DNA of 7,730 nucleotides from Syntrophomonas sp. UBA5288 (lineage in GTDB: Bacteria > Bacillota > Syntrophomonadia > Syntrophomonadales > Syntrophomonadaceae). The stretch covers positions 30,531 to 38,260 of the forward strand of contig DHSK01000085.1 of the NCBI GenBank assembly GCA_002408445.1, read 5' to 3'. The position numbers and the translations under genes are program-made. Shown piece after piece: positions 6,250 through 7,730 of the stretch (its first letter is position 1; the number at the start of each line of letters is the position of its first letter). The notes under the pieces were generated by a model. That model had not been told where the DNA came from. It did not search any database and worked only from the letters and a program-made list of their open reading frames with translations.

Positions 6250-6392
6250 ATATAAACCTATTTCAATTTAAAAACAACAAAAATTTGCAGAAACGATTTC
6301 TTCAAAATTTAGAAAAAATGACTTAAAGTCTTATACAGATAAATCTTCACAAAGACTAATAATTAAATACACCAGAAGGGATGATTTTTACC

Positions 6393-6737
6393 ATGTTAGA
6401 AATAGTCTTTAAGGCACTGGGAGAGCCAACCCGCTTAAAGATTTTACGTTTGCTTTTTGAACAGGATCTTTGCGTGTGTGACCTTGAGGAAGTGTTGCAG
6501 ATGAACCAACCGCGTATATCTCAACATCTAAAGGTATTAAAGCAGGCCGGTCTAGTCGAGGAACGCAGGGAGGCACAAAAACGGATTTGCTCCTTTAATA
6601 AACGAAATTTTACTGCACTGATTGAAGAATTTAATACTTTTATGGAAACACCTTTGGATCAATTGGCGGGTTTTGAACAAGTTAACGAACGTCTATTAAA
6701 TCTGGATGAAAATACTTGTGAGAAGAAGGGGCGGTAA
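6393..6737 (+). CDS. ArsR-family metalloid-responsive repressor (second copy)
   Basis: A 114-aa winged-helix repressor. It has the classical metalloid site DLCVCDL (Cys27, Cys29), a recognition helix region MNQPRISQHLKVL (37-49) and a wing AGLVEERREAQKRICSF. It differs clearly from the first ArsR and lacks its cysteine-rich tail, so it is not a recent duplicate. The ATG at 6393 is preferred because AGAAGGG (6374-6380) abuts the upstream ATG at 6381, leaving no spacing; the alternative adds four residues (MIFT). It is divergent from the thioredoxin-permease pair and probably represses it and itself. It may also act on the promoter at 6788 downstream, which carries a similar ATTCTA/TAGAAT pair; this last point is inference. 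Confidence 0.9.
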   Translation: MLEIVFKALGEPTRLKILRLLFEQDLCVCDLEEVLQMNQPRISQHLKVLKQAGLVEERREAQKRICSFNKRNFTALIEEFNTFMETPLDQLAGFEQVNERLLNLDENTCEKKGR

Positions 6738-6787
6738 AGTAAAAAATTGATGGCAAGGATTGTTCTTTTGAGCATGATTGAGCATTA

Positions 6788-6816
6788 TTGACAATTCTAA
6801 ACAAATAGAATAGTAT
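6788..6816 (+). promoter_or_regulatory. Promoter of the FmdE-like/methyltransferase unit
   Basis: Perfect -35 TTGACA (6788-6793), 17-base spacer, -10 TAGTAT (6811-6816); start expected near 6823. Two perfect dyads overlap it: ATTCTA (6794-6799) with TAGAAT (6806-6811), and AATAGT (6809-6814) with ACTATT (6818-6823). Both are well placed to be repressor sites. Confidence 0.65.
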
Positions 6817-6822
6817 AACTAT

Positions 6823-6941
6823 TAATATTGGACCATGAAGGTTCAAAGTGCTTGTTTGAATCAGTAAAGGTTGAAAGTTAGCCACGAAGGCTGAGAAGAC
6901 TGCAAGAGCAGTCCTTCAGTTTTGGTGGCTTATTTTTTTAG
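6823..6941 (+). ncRNA. Structured leader with tandem CCAYGAAGGYT motif
   Basis: The leader has two similar units. Unit 1 (6830-6864): GGACC-ATGAA-GGTTC, with GGTTCAAA able instead to pair with TTTGAATC (6855-6862). Unit 2 (6880-6919): AGCC-ACGAA-GGCT, followed by a GAAGACTGC/GCAGTCCTTC hairpin with one bulged base. Both share CCAYGAAGGYT (9 of 11 identical) and end in TCAG. Unit 2 pairing competes with the terminator stem that follows. This looks like a riboswitch or attenuator. FmdE-type genes can belong to molybdenum/tungsten cofactor regulons, but the fold was not matched to the Moco motif. Confidence 0.5.
6880..6940 (+). terminator. Terminator in the FmdE-like leader
   Basis: Outer stem AGCCAC (6880-6885) with GTGGCT (6925-6930), enclosing the inner hairpin 6895-6917, followed by TATTTTTTTA. 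It lies one base before the RBS region of the next gene, so it would act as an attenuator. The AGCC half can instead pair with GGCT (6889-6892), which breaks the terminator. Confidence 0.6.
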
Positions 6942-6953
6942 GGAGGGAGAACT

Positions 6954-7175
6954 ATGAGTCAAGCAATAAATAACTGGCAAAAGGCCGTGGAGTTCCATGG
7001 CCATGAATGTCCTGGACTGGCGATTGGCGTCAGGGCAGTGCCGTCCAAGGCCCGCATCTTTGCCAGCCAGATTTGCGAAGTTTGCCAGGAAGCCATCCCG
7101 GAGAATAAAGTAAGAATGCAAGACGGAAAAAAAGTATGCCTGGATTGTTTTCAGGACTACGGCAGGGGTTGGTAA
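6954..7175 (+). pseudogene. FmdE-family protein with its middle deleted (73 aa)
   Basis: The N-terminus WQKAVEFHGHECPGLAIGVRA (residues 8-28, with His15, His17, Cys19) is the hallmark of FmdE-type proteins. The C-terminus PSKARIF...ICEVC...VCLDCFQDYGRGW is their zinc ribbon (Cys41, Cys44, Cys62, Cys65). Intact members are about 190-200 aa; here the roughly 120 residues between these parts are missing and the ends are joined in frame near codon 28-30 (7035-7043). Strong RBS GGGAGGGAG just upstream of the ATG. It is followed after one base by the methyltransferase ATG, so it may still serve translational coupling. Family role: metal-binding partner linked with formylmethanofuran dehydrogenase and similar molybdenum/tungsten enzymes. 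A functional mini-protein is possible, since both metal-binding ends survive and the frame is open. Confidence 0.75.
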
Positions 7176-7176
7176 G

Positions 7177-7730
7177 ATGGATACTGCCTATTATGACAAA
7201 TTGTGGCGCGAAAAATGGGGGTCGGCCAATAAAAACGGAAATGATGCGGAGGCCTATTGGAACGGCAGGGCGGACCGTTTTAGCGCTGTTGCATATCAAG
7301 ATGACGGAGCCCAGCGCGTAGCTGAACTTCTGGGTCTGTTCAGGCACAAAGGGATATTGAATGAAAACACTTCGGTCCTCGACATAGGCTGTGGGCCAGG
7401 TAAATTTGCAGTAGAGATGGCCGGAATTTGTAAAGAAGTAATCGGTATTGATATATCGGAAAGAATGCTGGCCCATGCCGAAAACGCCGGCCAAGAAAGA
7501 AAATTAGACAACCTGCGGTTTCAAAAACTTGATTGGAAAGAGGTATCCTTGGCCGATTTTGATTGGGAGAAGCGCTTCGATCTGGTCTTTGCCTCCATGT
7601 GCCCGGCTATTAACAGCCAGCGAGCACTGGAGAAAATGATCCATGCCAGCAGAGGCTATTGCTTTATGAGTCATTTTGCCTACCGGCATGAGAGTATTCG
7701 CGATAGGCTGGCGGAACAATTATTACCGGA
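7177..7730 (+). CDS. Class I SAM-dependent methyltransferase (3' end outside window)
   Basis: An open frame of 184 codons running past the right edge. Motif I VLDIGCGPGKFAVEMAG is at about 67-83, followed by GIDISERMLAHAE (90-102), the acidic strand end that binds the SAM ribose, and a motif IV-like FDLVFASMCPAI near 135-146. The N-terminal part (YYDKLWREKWG, then YWNGRADRF) is typical of methyltransferases found next to FmdE genes. The substrate is unknown. It lacks the cysteine pattern seen in arsenite methyltransferase ArsM over the visible part, so an arsenic role is not supported. ATG at 7177, one base after the FmdE-like stop; the weak AGGGG at 7164-7168 within that gene is the likely RBS. 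Probably co-transcribed from the 6788 promoter. Confidence 0.85.
   Translation, partial: MDTAYYDKLWREKWGSANKNGNDAEAYWNGRADRFSAVAYQDDGAQRVAELLGLFRHKGILNENTSVLDIGCGPGKFAVEMAGICKEVIGIDISERMLAHAENAGQERKLDNLRFQKLDWKEVSLADFDWEKRFDLVFASMCPAINSQRALEKMIHASRGYCFMSHFAYRHESIRDRLAEQLLP

Noticed and set aside
6880..6892. Guanidine-II (mini-ykkC) riboswitch, from an ACGA loop in a tandem arrangement
   Set aside because: The loop is ACGAA rather than a C/G-closed ACGR tetraloop, the other unit has ATGAA, and the gene context does not fit guanidine export.
7030..7494. Minus-strand 154-codon open frame
   Set aside because: Antisense to the FmdE-like and methyltransferase frames, which carry clear motifs.
7177..7730. 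Arsenite methyltransferase (arsM) identity for the last gene
   Set aside because: The SAM-binding motif is generic and the cysteine pattern of ArsM is not seen in the visible 184 residues; the neighbour is FmdE-like.

Overview
The window reads as chromosomal DNA of an anaerobic, low-to-mid GC Firmicute, most plausibly a Peptococcaceae/Clostridia relative such as Desulfitobacterium or Desulfosporosinus. That placement is inference. It rests on strong AAGGAGG-type ribosome binding sites, TTG and GTG starts, AT-rich intergenic DNA, two ArsR-type metalloid repressors, an FmdE-type gene and a HgcB-like ferredoxin remnant. No rRNA, tRNA, CRISPR array or transposase was seen.

Positions 62-1896 (minus strand) hold a compact arsenic-resistance operon in the order arsR, acr3, arsC: As(III)-responsive repressor, arsenite efflux carrier and arsenate reductase. 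A clear promoter (TTGACA/TATATT) lies upstream, with a perfect 9-bp inverted repeat at the expected transcription start. A dispersed-repeat-like sequence follows arsC at the left edge. Just upstream of the ars promoter, on the same strand, is a broken [4Fe-4S] ferredoxin gene (2036-2151). It has a good RBS and start but a frameshift inside the first cluster motif.

Positions 2152-2533 contain no gene but several strong inverted repeats, ending in an intrinsic terminator only 4 bases before the RBS of the next gene. This is either an attenuated leader or a separate small RNA. Positions 2534-4483 (plus) encode a 649-aa MutS2-type ATPase that lacks the usual C-terminal Smr nuclease domain.

Positions 4591-6104 (minus) carry a second metalloid-type module: a small CxxC thioredoxin-like protein and an ArsP/UPF0718-type permease, with a large hairpin between the permease and the convergent mutS2-like gene. 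Divergent from it, at 6393-6737 (plus), is a second ArsR repressor with the classical CVCDL metalloid site. It probably governs this module. 

Positions 6788-7730 (plus) look visibly GC-richer within the genes. A good promoter (TTGACA-17-TAGTAT) leads into a structured leader with two copies of a CCAYGAAGGYT-hairpin motif and a terminator. Then come a 73-aa FmdE-family gene that has lost its middle and, 1 nt later, a class I SAM-dependent methyltransferase that runs off the window. 

Together the window is an arsenic/metal-response island with two repressor-transporter units around a MutS2 paralogue. It shows signs of gene decay (ferredoxin remnant, internally deleted FmdE) and two unexplained structured leaders, which are the most interesting parts.
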